Shown in pieces: positions 48,889 through 59,151 of a stretch of DNA of 64,000 nucleotides. Position 1 is the first letter of the stretch; every line of letters starts with the position of its first letter. The DNA is from Comamonas koreensis. Its GTDB lineage: Bacteria; Pseudomonadota; Gammaproteobacteria; Burkholderiales; Burkholderiaceae_C. The stretch lies in NCBI RefSeq assembly GCF_021026195.1, contig NZ_JAJNCT010000010.1, forward strand, positions 1 through 64,000. Direction: 5' to 3'. The notes under the pieces were generated by a model that was not told the DNA's origin, did not search any database, and saw nothing but the letters and a program-made list of their open reading frames with translations. The translations under genes were made by a program, and so were the position numbers.

Positions 48889-50766
48889 ATGGAGCAAGCG
48901 GACTTTATCCACCTGGTGCGCGAGAGCGAAATCGAAAGCGCCAATGACAGCGCTGCCTACCGGCGCAGCGTCATCCGGTTTGCGCTGCTGGGCTACCTGT
49001 GGGTGGTGGGCTGTCTGGTCCTGAGTCTGGCCATCCTCGCTTTTGTCGTGACCCAGGCTGTGCGCGGCCACTTTCGCGGCGGCTATGTGCTGGCCCTGGT
49101 GTTTGCTCTGGGCCTGATGTGGACCAGCTTCAAAGCCCTCTGGAGTGGCCCAGCCGCGGAGCCCGAGGGCATTGCCATCACCGAGGCCGAGGCCCCGGAG
49201 CTGTTCAAAGCGCTGGATCGCATTCGCCGCAAGGTCAAGGGCCCAGCCGTCGATGCGGTCTACCTGCAAGATGATTTCAATGCCGCTATCTGGCAGCGGC
49301 CGCGCTTTGGCATGCTGGGCGGCTCGGTCAACTACCTGATGGTTGGCCTGCCACTGCTGATGGCGCTGGACAAGGCCAGGGTGATGGCCGTGCTGGCCCA
49401 TGAATACGGCCATCTGCGCGAGAACCACAACCGCCTGAGCGCCTGGGTTTACCGCTCACGCCGCGCCTGGCTCAAGCTCTACTACAGCATGCGCGAGGAT
49501 GACAGCCCTATGGCCGCAGCCACACGTTCGTTCCTGAACTGGTACTTTCCGCGTTTTGCTGCCAAGACCTTTGCAATGGCCCGGCAGGACGAGTACGAGG
49601 CCGACCGCATCGCCGCCCAGCTGCTGGGCGCCGACGTTGCGACAGCCACGCTGATCGAGATCGAGATCAAGGCCGCCTGGCTGAGCAATGCCTTCTGGGG
49701 CCAGCATTGGCGCAGTGCGGCCCAGCATCCGCTGCCCCAGGGCCCCTTCAGCGCGATGCAGGCCATGCTGCGCCTCAAGCCCGAACCGGCATTTGCCCAA
49801 GAGGCTCTGCGCCAGGCGCTCGCCCGGATCAGCGATGTGGACGACACCCACCCAGCCTTGCGTGACCGCGTGGAGGCCCTCAGTGCTGAGCGCCCCGGCC
49901 TGCCCAGCTGGTCCACCAAAGGTGCCGTCAGCCTACTGGGCCCCAAGGCTGCGGAATGGATGCAGCAGTTTGATGCCCGCTGGTGCAAGGACAACGCCAG
50001 CACCTGGAAGCAGCACCATGCACGCATGGCGCGCTGGCAGCAGCATGCCCAGCGCCTGCGCGCCAATGCGGCCTACCCCAGCAATGCGGAGCTGATTGAA
50101 CGCGCACGGATCGAGCACATGCTAGACCGCCAGGCCCCCGTGCGCCTTCTCTACGAACAGGTGCTGGCCCGCGATGCACAACACCCCGGCGCACTGGCCG
50201 GACTGGCGGCCTGCCTGCCAACCAGCGATGCCGCCTTGCAGCAGAAATGCCTGGAGGCGCTATGGCAGACCGCGCCCAGTTACCGCCCCTATGCCACGCG
50301 AGCGATGGTGGGCATGCTGGAGGCGCAGGCCAGGCAAAGCGGCTACGACGCCGCCGCCTTGCGCCTCTGGCGTGACCGCGTCCGCGAGGCTGAACAGCAG
50401 CAGCAAAGTTTTTTCGACAGCCTGCAGCAGGCGCCCGTGTTCCAGGGCACCCGCGTGAACGACCTGAGCGAGTTCGAGCTGGCCGATCTGCGCGGCGAGC
50501 TGGCGCTGTTCAAACCCATCAGCCAGGCCTGGCTGCTAAGCAAGCCAGATTCGAGCATGCCCGAGCTGCGCATCCATCTGCTGCTGGTGCAGGCCCCTCG
50601 GCTGAATGAAGAACAACGCAGCGAGCTGCGCCGCGCGCTGTATGCCGATGTGGACCTGCCCGGCATGCTGCTGGTGGTGTGCGTGGGCCCCGACGAGCCG
50701 GCCAGCGAAGAAGAGGCGCGGCGCCATGCGCGCCAGCCCATTTACGTTGCCAACCTGGCGCATTGA
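48889..50766 (+). CDS. M48-family membrane metalloprotease
   Basis: 625 residues from ATG 48889. Two membrane helices lie at about 30-55 and 62-80. The catalytic motif HEYGHLREN (at about residue 168) is the HExxH of the M48 (HtpX/Ste24) family, with a downstream DEYEADRIAA as the third zinc-ligand region. A long C-terminal part (about 300-625) is helical with TPR-like character. The role is likely proteolytic quality control of membrane proteins; substrate unknown. Confidence 0.88.
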   Translation: MEQADFIHLVRESEIESANDSAAYRRSVIRFALLGYLWVVGCLVLSLAILAFVVTQAVRGHFRGGYVLALVFALGLMWTSFKALWSGPAAEPEGIAITEAEAPELFKALDRIRRKVKGPAVDAVYLQDDFNAAIWQRPRFGMLGGSVNYLMVGLPLLMALDKARVMAVLAHEYGHLRENHNRLSAWVYRSRRAWLKLYYSMREDDSPMAAATRSFLNWYFPRFAAKTFAMARQDEYEADRIAAQLLGADVATATLIEIEIKAAWLSNAFWGQHWRSAAQHPLPQGPFSAMQAMLRLKPEPAFAQEALRQALARISDVDDTHPALRDRVEALSAERPGLPSWSTKGAVSLLGPKAAEWMQQFDARWCKDNASTWKQHHARMARWQQHAQRLRANAAYPSNAELIERARIEHMLDRQAPVRLLYEQVLARDAQHPGALAGLAACLPTSDAALQQKCLEALWQTAPSYRPYATRAMVGMLEAQARQSGYDAAALRLWRDRVREAEQQQQSFFDSLQQAPVFQGTRVNDLSEFELADLRGELALFKPISQAWLLSKPDSSMPELRIHLLLVQAPRLNEEQRSELRRALYADVDLPGMLLVVCVGPDEPASEEEARRHARQPIYVANLAH

Positions 50767-50919
50767 CGCCAAGACCCATCCACAAACTCCGGTCAGGCGC
50801 CTTGGTTTCGCTTTGGGCCTACACTGGCGGGCAGCCATCACTCCTTTATTGATAGCTGCCTGCGCCGGTCGCCATGTCTGTCTGGCGGCCATCGCTGGCA
50901 AGCTCACCGCCTGTTTACC

Positions 50920-51942
50920 GTGCCATCCGCTGCAACCCCTCCCTTGTGCCTGGGCCTGGCAGGCCCCACCGCCTCCGGCAAGACCGGCGCTGCCATTGCG
51001 CTGGCGCAGCAACTGGGCGCGGTGCGGCCCGTTGAGATCATCAGCGTAGATTCGGCCCTGATCTACCGGGGTATGGACATTGGCTCGGCCAAGCCCAGCC
51101 TGCAAGAGCAGGCCGGCATTGCGCACCACCTGCTCGATATCCGCGACCCCTTGGATGCCTACAGCGCCGCCGAGTTTGTGCAAGACGCGCTGGCGCTGGT
51201 GGCGCAAATCCATGCGCGGGGCGGCATCAGCTTGCTGGTGGGCGGCACCATGCTGTATTTCAAGGCGCTGATGGATGGCATTGACGACATGCCCGCCGCC
51301 GACCCGGCGGTGCGCGCCCAGCTCGATGCCGAGGCGGCCATCCATGGCTGGCCGCATATGCATGGGCTGCTGGCGCAGGTCGATCCGGTCACCGCGCAGC
51401 GCCTGGCGCCGGGTGACAGCCAGCGGGTGCAGCGCGCGCTGGAGGTCTGGCGGGCCAGTGGCCAGCCGCTGTCGTATTTCCATGCGCAGCAAAAGCGGCC
51501 CTCGCCATTGCTGCAGCTGGCACCCGGTTTTCAGCTCTTCAGCCTGGAGCCCAGCGACCGCGCCTGGCTGCATGCGCGCATCGCGCTGCGCTACGACCAG
51601 ATGCTGGCCCAGGGCTTTTTGGCCGAGGTGCTGCAGCTGCGTGCGCGCGGTGATCTGGATCTGAACCTGCCATCGATGCGCTGCGTGGGCTACCGCCAGA
51701 TGTGGGAGATGCTCGACAGCTGTGCCCAGCAAGGCATTGCCGTGCAAACCGAAAGCGATGTACCGCCCGCCTTGTGGGCAGAGATGCGCGACAAGGGCAT
51801 TGCTGCCACGCGCCAGCTGGCCAAGCGCCAGATCACCTGGCTGCGCAGCATGCCTGCCCGCCAGGCCATCGCCTGCGATGCGCCCGATGCGCTGGACCAA
51901 TGGCTGCAGGCCGCCAGCGCGCGCCTGGCCACTGGCCACTAA
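50920..51942 (+). CDS. miaA: tRNA dimethylallyltransferase MiaA
   Basis: 340 residues. MiaA adds dimethylallyl to A37 of UNN-decoding tRNAs. The P-loop is [11 protein letters not shown] and is followed by [19 protein letters not shown] and HHLLDIRDP, then the tRNA-contact [10 protein letters not shown] and the conserved RYRQ-like CVGYRQMWE. The start is GTG 50920; no ribosome-binding site is clear, so the first residues are uncertain. Confidence 0.92.
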   Translation: MPSAATPPLCLGLAGPTASGKTGAAIALAQQLGAVRPVEIISVDSALIYRGMDIGSAKPSLQEQAGIAHHLLDIRDPLDAYSAAEFVQDALALVAQIHARGGISLLVGGTMLYFKALMDGIDDMPAADPAVRAQLDAEAAIHGWPHMHGLLAQVDPVTAQRLAPGDSQRVQRALEVWRASGQPLSYFHAQQKRPSPLLQLAPGFQLFSLEPSDRAWLHARIALRYDQMLAQGFLAEVLQLRARGDLDLNLPSMRCVGYRQMWEMLDSCAQQGIAVQTESDVPPALWAEMRDKGIAATRQLAKRQITWLRSMPARQAIACDAPDALDQWLQAASARLATGH

Positions 51943-51960
51943 TGAGCGCTTGTCCACACC

Positions 51961-52503
51961 ATGCCAACCCAACCGCAAGAGACCCGGCCGCCTGCGGGCA
52001 GCCGCATCGCGCAACGCCTGGCCGGCGCGCATTTTCAGGATGCCTGGTGCATCCACACCGCAGAAACCGGCGCGCCCGCGCTGGCCTATTTTCTGGCCGC
52101 CGTCGCACGCACGCCGCGCTGGATTGAGTGGTGCATGCAGGCCCGCAACCGGGTGGGCCAGCTGGTGGGGCTCAAGGACCTGGGCACCCTCTCCGAGATC
52201 GACCCGCAGCGCCCCGCCAGTGCCTACCAGCCGGGCGAGCGCGTGGGCGTATTTACGGTGCTGGAGAACAGTGCCGATGAAGCGCTGATCGGCGACAGCG
52301 ACAAGCATTTGAACGTGGTGCTCAGCGTGCACCGGGCGCCTGTGGCCGGCCGGCAGGACCAGGTCGCCATCACCATCACGACGGTGGTGCATGTCCGCAA
52401 CCTGCTTGGCCATCTGTACATGCTGCCGGTGGCGCCTATGCACCGGCGCATTGCGCCTGCGGTGCTGGCCGCTCTGGGGCGCGCACAGCCTGCAAGCGTC
52501 TGA
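51961..52503 (+). CDS. DUF2867 family protein
   Basis: 180 residues matching the DUF2867 pattern: DAWCIHTAE, RTPRWIEWCMQARNR, LGHLYMLPVAPMH. This is a lipocalin-like small domain of unknown function, often near envelope or redox genes. It begins 18 bases after miaA and is probably in the same transcript. Confidence 0.7.
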   Translation: MPTQPQETRPPAGSRIAQRLAGAHFQDAWCIHTAETGAPALAYFLAAVARTPRWIEWCMQARNRVGQLVGLKDLGTLSEIDPQRPASAYQPGERVGVFTVLENSADEALIGDSDKHLNVVLSVHRAPVAGRQDQVAITITTVVHVRNLLGHLYMLPVAPMHRRIAPAVLAALGRAQPASV

Positions 52504-52593
52504 ACGACGGAAGCAGCCATTGCGCTTGCCATGGCAGTGCAGGCAGCTCTGCCTGGATAGCCATTTTTTGTCATAGCGTCATAATCCATAGCC

Positions 52594-53697
52594 ATGCAGC
52601 TCCACGACACCCCCACCACCAGCGCTCCCCAGGCCCTCAACCACCACGGCTGGCGTGACCAGGCCATTGCCAAGATCGACGCTGATTACCAGCGCAGTGC
52701 CGACACCCACCTGATTCCCCTGAACCTGCCCTGCTACGCGCAGGCGGGGATTGACCTCTACCTCAAGGATGAATCTACCCACCCCACCGGCAGCCTCAAG
52801 CACCGGCTGGCGCGCTCGCTGTTTCTCTACGCGCTGTGCAATGGCTGGGTGCAAGAGGGCACAACGATTGTCGAGGCCTCCAGCGGCTCCACGGCCGTGA
52901 GCGAGGCCTATTTTGCGCGCCTGCTGGGCCTGCCTTTTGTCGCAGTGATGCCGCAGTCCACCTCGCCCGAGAAGATTGCGCAGATTGAATTTTTGGGCGG
53001 ACGCTGCCACTTTGTCGGCCATGCCGGCGAAGTCTATGATGCCGCCCGTGCGCTGGCCCAGAGCACCGGCGGCCACTACATGGACCAGTTCACCTATGCC
53101 GAACGCGCCACCGACTGGCGTGGCAACAACAACATCGCGCAGAGCATGTTCCAGCAGATGCGCATGGAGCGCCACCCCGTCCCGCGTTGGATCGTGGTGG
53201 GCGCAGGCACCGGGGGCACCAGCGCCACCATTGGCCGCTTTGTGCGCTATATGCGCTACAACAGCCAGGTCTGCGTGGCGGACCCGGAAGGCAGCGTGTT
53301 CCATGCCTACTGGCGCAGCGGCGACGCCAGCCTGACGGCGCCTGGCTCACGCATCGAGGGCATTGGCCGCCCGCGCGTCGAGCCCAGCTTTGTCCGGGGC
53401 GTGGTGGACCATATGGAGGTCGTCAGCAACCGCGAATCGGTCACCTCGATGCAGCTGCTGGGCGATGTGCTCGGCCGCAAGGTGGGGCCTTCTACCGGCA
53501 CCAACATGGTGGCCATGCTGCGCCTGGCCGATGGCATGCGCCAGCGGGGCGAAACCGGCTCGCTGCTCAGCCTGCTGTGCGACGCTGGCGAGCGCTACCT
53601 TCCCACCTACTACCACCGCGAATGGGTCAGCACCCATTTTGGCGACTGCGAAGCCACGCAGCGGGCGCTGCAGACCTTGCTGCACGGCCAGCGCTGA
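52594..53697 (+). CDS. PLP-dependent cysteine synthase/desulfhydrase-like enzyme
   Basis: 367 residues of the PLP fold-type II family. The Schiff-base Lys lies in [13 protein letters not shown] and the phosphate-binding loop is [10 protein letters not shown], with [12 protein letters not shown] as the second PLP-phosphate loop. The family includes Cds1-like L-cysteine desulfhydrases and cysteine synthases. The reaction direction cannot be decided from sequence. It lies two genes away from cysE in a divergent arrangement. Confidence 0.85.
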   Translation: MQLHDTPTTSAPQALNHHGWRDQAIAKIDADYQRSADTHLIPLNLPCYAQAGIDLYLKDESTHPTGSLKHRLARSLFLYALCNGWVQEGTTIVEASSGSTAVSEAYFARLLGLPFVAVMPQSTSPEKIAQIEFLGGRCHFVGHAGEVYDAARALAQSTGGHYMDQFTYAERATDWRGNNNIAQSMFQQMRMERHPVPRWIVVGAGTGGTSATIGRFVRYMRYNSQVCVADPEGSVFHAYWRSGDASLTAPGSRIEGIGRPRVEPSFVRGVVDHMEVVSNRESVTSMQLLGDVLGRKVGPSTGTNMVAMLRLADGMRQRGETGSLLSLLCDAGERYLPTYYHREWVSTHFGDCEATQRALQTLLHGQR

Positions 53698-53703
53698 ACC
53701 CCA

Positions 53704-54942
53704 TTAGACGCCCGCGCACATCCAATCGCGGGTGGCCCACCAAAACAGCAACGCTGCACCGCTGACTACCGCACCCAGCGCGCAAACGCCCAGCCAACCT
53801 GCATAGGCATAGACGCTGGTGGCGCTGATGGCCCCCAGCCCGCTGCCTACTGCATAGAACAGCATGTAGACCGCCACCACTCTGCTATGCGCATCGCTGC
53901 TGCGCGCAAAGATCAGACCCTGGTTGCTGACATGCAAGGCCTGACCGCCCAGGTCCAGCAGCACAATGCCCAGCACCAGAGCGGCTATCGCCCAGCGCGG
54001 ATCGGGCAGCCCGCCCAAACCGCCCAAGGGCAGCCAGGCCAGCAGCAGCGCCAGCAAGGCCCACAGCGATGCGCGCTGTGCCTGGCCCCTGTCCACCCAG
54101 CGCCCCGCCACGGTGGCGGCCAAGGCTCCAGCGGCGCCCACCAGGCCAAACAGACCGATGGCGCTGTGCGAAAAACCAAAGGGCGCTGCGCGCAGCGGCA
54201 GCACCAGGCTGCTCCAGAAAATGCTGAACGCGGCAAACATCAGCAAGGCCAGCACGCCGCGCACCTGCAAGACCCGGTCGCGCCGCAGCAGGCTACCCAT
54301 CGACGCCACCAGCTGGCCATAGCCCAGGCTGGAGGGCCGGTGCGCCAGCACCGGCAACCGCCACCACAGCGGCAAGGCCATCGCCAGCATCAGCGCTGCC
54401 GAGGCCATATAGACGCTGCGCCAACCCCAGGCATCGCCCACGGCTCCCGCCAGCACACGCGCCAGCAGCAGGCCAATAAAGACCCCGCTTTGCGCGCCGC
54501 CCACCACCCGGCCCTGGGCATCAGGTGGTGCCGCGCTGGCGGCGTAGGCGATCAGGCCCTGGGTCATCGCCGTGCCGAGCAAGCCCACTGCCAGCATCGC
54601 CGCCATCAACCAGGGCGCAGACGGGGCCCAGGCCACCGCCAGCAACACCAACACCAAAGCCAGCAGCTGCCAAGCCATCAAGGGCCGCCGGTTGACCCGA
54701 TCTCCCAACGGCACCAGCAGCAGCAAGGCCAGTGCCGATCCCAGTTGCGTGGCCGTAATGACGCCGCCGACGGCAGCCAGCGGTATACCCAGGTCCTGCG
54801 CCACAGCATCCAGCAAGGGCTGGGCGTAGTAGACATTGGCCACGCTGGCGCCAGCGGCCACCGCAAACAGCCCTACCAAGCCAGCGGGCACGGCAGGGCG
54901 CTGGGCCTGCGGGCCCGGGGTGTCAACACATGAAGAAGTCAT
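53704..54942 (-). CDS. MFS transporter, DHA1-like
   Basis: 412 residues with about 12 membrane helices and the MFS motif A (LVPLGDRVNRRPLM). It starts at ATG 54942, with no ribosome-binding site but a palindrome (54950-54970) just upstream. The gene is divergent from an HxlR-type regulator that probably controls it. Likely a drug or metabolite exporter. Confidence 0.88.
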   Translation of the reverse strand: MTSSCVDTPGPQAQRPAVPAGLVGLFAVAAGASVANVYYAQPLLDAVAQDLGIPLAAVGGVITATQLGSALALLLLVPLGDRVNRRPLMAWQLLALVLVLLAVAWAPSAPWLMAAMLAVGLLGTAMTQGLIAYAASAAPPDAQGRVVGGAQSGVFIGLLLARVLAGAVGDAWGWRSVYMASAALMLAMALPLWWRLPVLAHRPSSLGYGQLVASMGSLLRRDRVLQVRGVLALLMFAAFSIFWSSLVLPLRAAPFGFSHSAIGLFGLVGAAGALAATVAGRWVDRGQAQRASLWALLALLLAWLPLGGLGGLPDPRWAIAALVLGIVLLDLGGQALHVSNQGLIFARSSDAHSRVVAVYMLFYAVGSGLGAISATSVYAYAGWLGVCALGAVVSGAALLFWWATRDWMCAGV

Positions 54943-54949
54943 TGCCAAT

Positions 54950-55000
54950 CTAGTTTTAATTTAAAACCAGATGGATTCTAGACATTCCAGTTTTAAAATG
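54950..55000. promoter_or_regulatory. Palindromic operators between the MFS and HxlR genes
   Basis: A 21-bp near-perfect palindrome (54950-54970; arms CTaGTTTTAA and TTAAAACcAG) lies just upstream of the MFS start codon. A half-site CCAGTTTTAAAATG follows at 54987-55000. The shared GTTTTAA core suggests binding by the HxlR regulator. Confidence 0.65.
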
Positions 55001-55033
55001 CAACTTGGTTGATTGAATCTTGGAGAACAGCAC

Positions 55034-55465
55034 ATGACCTCGCCTGAGCCCTGCCCTGTTGCGCGCGCCTTGGATGCCATTGGCGACCGCTGGTCGCTGC
55101 TGATCGTGCGGGATGCTTTTAATGGGGTGCAGCGCTTTGGGGATTTGCAGCGCAACCTGGGCATGGCGCGCAATATCCTGAGCGACCGCTTGCGCAAGCT
55201 GGTGGACGCGGGTGTGCTGCAGACGCAGCCCGCATCCGACGGCAGCGCCTACCAGGAATATGCGCTGACGTCCAAGGGCCTGGGCCTGTTCCCGGTGGTG
55301 GTGGCGCTGCGCCAATGGGGTGAGGACCAGCTGTTCGCGCCCGGCGAGGCGCATTCAAGCCTGGTGGAAAAAGCCAGCGGCCAGCCGGTGGCCCGCATGC
55401 GGCCGCAGACCGCCGATGGCCAGGTGCTGGCGCCCGATGCCGCGATGGTGCGCAAGCTGGGCTAG
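55034..55465 (+). CDS. HxlR-family transcriptional regulator
   Basis: 143 residues from ATG 55034, with TTGGAGA upstream. The winged helix has the HxlR signature CPVARALDAIGDRWSLLIV (residues about 6-24), RFGDLQRNLGMARNILSDRL and ALTSKG. It is divergent from the MFS transporter gene and probably regulates it through the shared palindromes. It has only one conserved Cys near the start, as in redox- or ligand-sensing members. Confidence 0.9.
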   Translation: MTSPEPCPVARALDAIGDRWSLLIVRDAFNGVQRFGDLQRNLGMARNILSDRLRKLVDAGVLQTQPASDGSAYQEYALTSKGLGLFPVVVALRQWGEDQLFAPGEAHSSLVEKASGQPVARMRPQTADGQVLAPDAAMVRKLG

Positions 55466-55495
55466 CCGGGCCAACAACCGGCAACCGACACCGGC

Positions 55496-56275
55496 TTACT
55501 TGCCGACCAGGTCGCTCAGCTTCTGGGCTTCAAACTCGGCTTCGCGCTGCGCATCGCAAGGCACGCAATCGCCCACCTTGCTTTGCACGGACAGCTTCTC
55601 GATGGCCGCCCAGAGCATGGTGATCTGCTGCTCATGGCCGGCCGCGCTGTCGATGATGCCGCGCATGGCCTTGGACAGCGGATCGTCCTCTTGCGTCACG
55701 CCATAGGCGGCAAACTTCTGGTCGGTCTGCGCCGCAGTGACATCGGCACTGGCGCCCTGGCGCGAGGCAATAATGCGGGCGGGAATGCCCACGGCCGTGG
55801 CGCCGGCAGGCACGGGCTTGATGACCACGGCATTGCTGCCGATCTTGGCGCCATCACCCACTTCAAAACCGCCCAGCACCTTAGCACCCGCAGCCACCAC
55901 CACGTTCTTGCCCAACGTGGGATGGCGCTTGGCGCCCTTGTAGAGCGTGGTGCCGCCCAGGGTGACGCCGTGGTAGATGGTGCAGCCGTCGCCGACCACC
56001 GCAGTCTCACCAATCACGACACCCATGCCGTGGTCGATAAAGACATTGCGGCCAATCTGCGCGCCGGGGTGGATCTCGATGCCGGTCAGCCAGCGGGCCA
56101 TGTGCGAGATGAAACGGCCCGTCCATTTGAATCCATGGTTCCAGCACCAGTGCGCAGGGCGCTGCATCCAGATCGCATGCAGACCGGGATAACAGGTGAC
56201 AACCTCCCAACGGCTGCGGGCAGCAGGATCGCGGTCGAGGATGCACTGAATATCGGAACGCAGGCGGTCAAGCAT
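55496..56275 (-). CDS. cysE: Serine O-acetyltransferase CysE
   Basis: 259 residues. CysE makes O-acetylserine, the direct precursor of cysteine. The N-terminal helical part (1-65) is followed by a left-handed beta-helix with hexapeptide repeats. The catalytic region is [18 protein letters not shown] and the acetyl-CoA-binding [19 protein letters not shown] follows. The C-terminus (about 185-259) is longer than the core enzyme. Confidence 0.93.
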   Translation of the reverse strand: MLDRLRSDIQCILDRDPAARSRWEVVTCYPGLHAIWMQRPAHWCWNHGFKWTGRFISHMARWLTGIEIHPGAQIGRNVFIDHGMGVVIGETAVVGDGCTIYHGVTLGGTTLYKGAKRHPTLGKNVVVAAGAKVLGGFEVGDGAKIGSNAVVIKPVPAGATAVGIPARIIASRQGASADVTAAQTDQKFAAYGVTQEDDPLSKAMRGIIDSAAGHEQQITMLWAAIEKLSVQSKVGDCVPCDAQREAEFEAQKLSDLVGK

Positions 56276-56314
56276 GGAAACAATGGTTATATAAGTATTC
56301 GAGGGCCCGCCAGT

Positions 56315-57139
56315 CTAGCGTTTTGTGGCCTCGGCCGTACGCAGCATGGCCTTGGCAACACCTCTCAGTATGTGGATTTCCTCCTGGGTCAGTTGCGCGC
56401 GGTTGAACATCTGGTTGAGCCGGGGCATCAGCTTCTTGGGGGCATCCAAATCCAGAAAGCCGATCTCGGCCAGCGCCTGCTGCCAGTGCGCCAGCATGCC
56501 TGCCACCTGCTGGGCATCGGCCCGCTCCCCCCGGGCCGCGACATCGCTCACGCCATAGCCGCCCAGTGCCTGGCGCCAGTCATAGGCCACCACCTGCACG
56601 GCCGATGCCAAATTAAGCGAGCCAAAATCCGGATTGGTCGGAATCGACAGCGCCACATGGCAGCGGTACACATCCTCATTGGCCATGCCATAGCGTTCGC
56701 AGCCAAACAAAAAGGCGACGCCGGTCTCGCCGCTGGGGTTGGCGGCTGCAGTGTCGCTGGTGGTGGAGCTGGCTGCAGGGCTGGTGTCTTCATCCAGCGG
56801 AACCGGCCCAGGCTGAGCTGCCAGCGCGCCCTGCAGCAGCAGCGCAAAATGCTCGCGTGGCGTGCGGGCCGGTGGGCCAAAGTCACGCGGGGTCATCGCG
56901 GTGGCGCAGAGGTGGCTCATGCCATCCAGGGCTTCCTCCACCGACTGCACAATGCGGCAGTTGGCCAGCACATCCAGTGCGCCGCTGGCACGTTGGATGG
57001 TTTCTTCCTTGCGCAGCACATTGCTCCAGCGCGGGCGCACCAGCACCAGGTCATCGAACCCCATGGTCTTGATGGCACGGGCGGCGGCGCCCACATTGCC
57101 GGCATGGCTGGTTTCGATCAGAACAAAACGGGTTTTCAT
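56315..57139 (-). CDS. trmJ: tRNA (cytidine/uridine-2'-O)-methyltransferase TrmJ
   Basis: 274 residues from ATG 57139. SPOUT-class enzyme that methylates the 2'-O of position 32 in tRNA. The N-terminus [23 protein letters not shown] and the C-terminal SAM-knot ([21 protein letters not shown] in parts) are typical. A Ser/Thr/Ala-rich insert lies at about residues 115-145. The C-terminal helical extension (about 200-274) is that of TrmJ. It is divergent from suhB. Confidence 0.88.
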   Translation of the reverse strand: MKTRFVLIETSHAGNVGAAARAIKTMGFDDLVLVRPRWSNVLRKEETIQRASGALDVLANCRIVQSVEEALDGMSHLCATAMTPRDFGPPARTPREHFALLLQGALAAQPGPVPLDEDTSPAASSTTSDTAAANPSGETGVAFLFGCERYGMANEDVYRCHVALSIPTNPDFGSLNLASAVQVVAYDWRQALGGYGVSDVAARGERADAQQVAGMLAHWQQALAEIGFLDLDAPKKLMPRLNQMFNRAQLTQEEIHILRGVAKAMLRTAEATKR

Positions 57140-57301
57140 AGACAGGTCGGACAAAAAGGGGCATGTACCAGCGAAAAAAATCGAGCGCAGGTACAATCTA
57201 GCCCCTATTGTCGCCGCCGCATCGCCGGCCGCGATCTACCAGCCGCTCTTGCCCCAGCGTTTCGCAGCGTTTTTGCTGCCCCACTTACGCCCACACAATT
57301 T

Positions 57302-58213
57302 ATGTCGTCCTCCTCCCTGCACCCCATGCTCAACATGGCCATCAAGGCCGCTCGCGCTGCTGGCGCCATCATCAACCGTGCCGCGCTTGACGTGGAATCG
57401 GTGCGGGTTTCGACCAAACAGGTGAACGACTTTGTGACCGAAGTGGACCAGGTCTCCGAGCAAGCGATCATCGAGACCCTGCTGACCGCCTACCCTGACC
57501 ACGGCATTCTCGCCGAGGAATCGGGCAACGAATACGGCAATCCCCGCTCCAACCACATCTGGATCATTGATCCGCTGGACGGCACCACCAACTTCATCCA
57601 CGGCTTCCCCGTCTACTGCGTCAGCATCGCGCTGGCCGTGAACGGCCGCATCGAGCAAGCCGTTGTCTACGACCCCACCCGCAACGACCTGTTCACCGCC
57701 ACCCGGGGCCGTGGCGCGTTCCTGAACGAGCGCCGCATCCGCGTGTCCAAGCGCACCCTGCTGCGCGACACCCTGATCACCACCGGCTTCCCCTTCCGTC
57801 CAGGCGACAACTTCAAGCAGTACATGGCCATGCTGGGCGATGTGATGCAGCGCACCAGCGGCGTGCGCCGCCCTGGCGCAGCGGCACTGGACCTGGCCTA
57901 TGTGGCCGCTGGTTTCAGCGATGGTTTCTTTGAAACGGGCCTGAGCATCTGGGACGTCGCAGCCGGCTCGCTGCTGGTGACCGAGGCCGGGGGCCTGGTC
58001 GGCAACTTCACCGGTGAAGCCGACTTCCTGGAGCAACGCGAAGTGCTGGCCGGCACGCCCCGCATCTACGGCCAGCTGGTGCCTATCCTGGCCAAGTACA
58101 GCAAGTTTGCCAGCGCGGGTGACAAGGCCGGCGTGCGCCAGGCCCTGAGCGACGACGGTGCCGAGCCTACTGAGGACACCCCGGCCGAGCCAGACGCCGA
58201 GCAAGCCGAGTAA
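57302..58213 (+). CDS. suhB: Inositol monophosphatase family protein SuhB
   Basis: 303 residues from ATG 57302. The metal-binding motifs are AEESGNEYG (Glu), [15 protein letters not shown] (Asp) and [15 protein letters not shown] (Asp). SuhB acts as a phosphatase and, in some bacteria, joins the ribosomal RNA antitermination complex. The C-terminus has an acidic tail ([21 protein letters not shown] in parts) beyond the usual length. A long hairpin follows. Confidence 0.93.
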   Translation: MSSSSLHPMLNMAIKAARAAGAIINRAALDVESVRVSTKQVNDFVTEVDQVSEQAIIETLLTAYPDHGILAEESGNEYGNPRSNHIWIIDPLDGTTNFIHGFPVYCVSIALAVNGRIEQAVVYDPTRNDLFTATRGRGAFLNERRIRVSKRTLLRDTLITTGFPFRPGDNFKQYMAMLGDVMQRTSGVRRPGAAALDLAYVAAGFSDGFFETGLSIWDVAAGSLLVTEAGGLVGNFTGEADFLEQREVLAGTPRIYGQLVPILAKYSKFASAGDKAGVRQALSDDGAEPTEDTPAEPDAEQAE

Positions 58214-58231
58214 ATTTCCGCGCTCTCATAC

Positions 58232-58266
58232 GACAAAGCCCGCAGGCCATGCCTGCGGGCTTTGTC
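58232..58266. terminator. Long hairpin between suhB and the RcnB-like gene
   Basis: Perfect 16-bp stem (58232-58247 with 58251-58266) around a CAT loop; the arms are GACAAAGCCCGCAGGC and its complement. It can end both convergent genes. Confidence 0.85.
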
Positions 58267-58294
58267 TTTGGGCGATCAGGAAACCGACTGTTTA

Positions 58295-58675
58295 TCAGTT
58301 GCCAAACACAATCTGGGCAATCACGCCAGAGGCAATGGCCACCAGCAGGTAGTCACCGCCATTCTGGATCCAGTGGTAGCCGCGCGGAGGCGAGCTCAGG
58401 CGGTGGCCGCGCCAGTCATTGACCACATAGCCATGCGCCCGGTACTGGGCCGGCACGCGCGTGCCCTTGACCCAGCGGTGGTCAGGCCCGGCACCCCGGT
58501 GGTTGCGCGCATCGGGCCGGTGCGAATCATGGCGGCGATCGGGCTGCGCATGGCCCCGGTCGTCATAGCGGTGGGAATCCTGCGGAGGGCGCGGTTGGGC
58601 ATGCACGCCCGCTGCACCAGCACCCATGGTTGCCACCAAGGCAGCGACTGCGATCCGATTTGTCCATGTAGTCAT
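58295..58675 (-). CDS. RcnB-family periplasmic protein
   Basis: 126 residues from ATG 58675 with GGAGG upstream. A signal peptide (NRIAVAALVATMGAGAAGVHA) precedes a His/Asp/Arg-rich stretch (DSHRYDDRGHAQPDRRHDSH). The conserved end has YVVNDWRGHRLSSPPRGYHW and a final hydrophobic segment (LLVAIASGVIAQIVFG). RcnB-type proteins are linked to nickel/cobalt homeostasis and envelope stress. Confidence 0.8.
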   Translation of the reverse strand: MTTWTNRIAVAALVATMGAGAAGVHAQPRPPQDSHRYDDRGHAQPDRRHDSHRPDARNHRGAGPDHRWVKGTRVPAQYRAHGYVVNDWRGHRLSSPPRGYHWIQNGGDYLLVAIASGVIAQIVFGN

Positions 58676-59151
58676 TGAGGACCTCCTATCCTTGTATTGC
58701 CACAAAGCACCACTGCCTTGCTTGCGGTTCATGATGGCGCAAGCTGCAGTGCAAAGCGGTAGGAATCAGTTAGCTTTACCGAGATTTTCGAGACGCTGCG
58801 ATAGGCTTTACATTCGCATCGGGGTGTTAAATCTCTTCAAAATCGGTGCAGGTATTACTTCAACTGCAGGCATCGCGGAGCGCACGTGCTGGGGCGGATC
58901 TACCTGGTGCTGCCTCATTACGCACGCGAGTGATTGCCAACTTGCCCCGCCAATTACGTTAATATGCACACCCCGCCCAGGCCCTGAGGGCCGCGGCCAG
59001 CCTTGTATGATGCGCATTGCGGCCAGAGACAGACCAGCGCATGGCGCCCTGCCCCTGGTACCACAGCGGTCAGGCCAGCCTTTACAGGCCCATGCCGGCC
59101 CCCATCACCTCTGCCATGCCAAGTTGGATTCATACCAACCGACACCAATAG
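58676..59151. other. Intergenic stretch between the RcnB-like gene and mutS
   Basis: 476 bases without a gene that I can support. It is fairly AT-rich in its first half. Candidate -10 boxes (TTAATAT near 58960, TATGAT near 59008) may belong to mutS promoters but lack convincing -35 partners. Confidence 0.5.

Noticed and set aside
55583..57301. Long plus-strand open frame upstream of suhB joined to it in frame
   Set aside because: It runs antisense through cysE and trmJ with low-complexity composition. SuhB itself begins at 57302, where homology starts.
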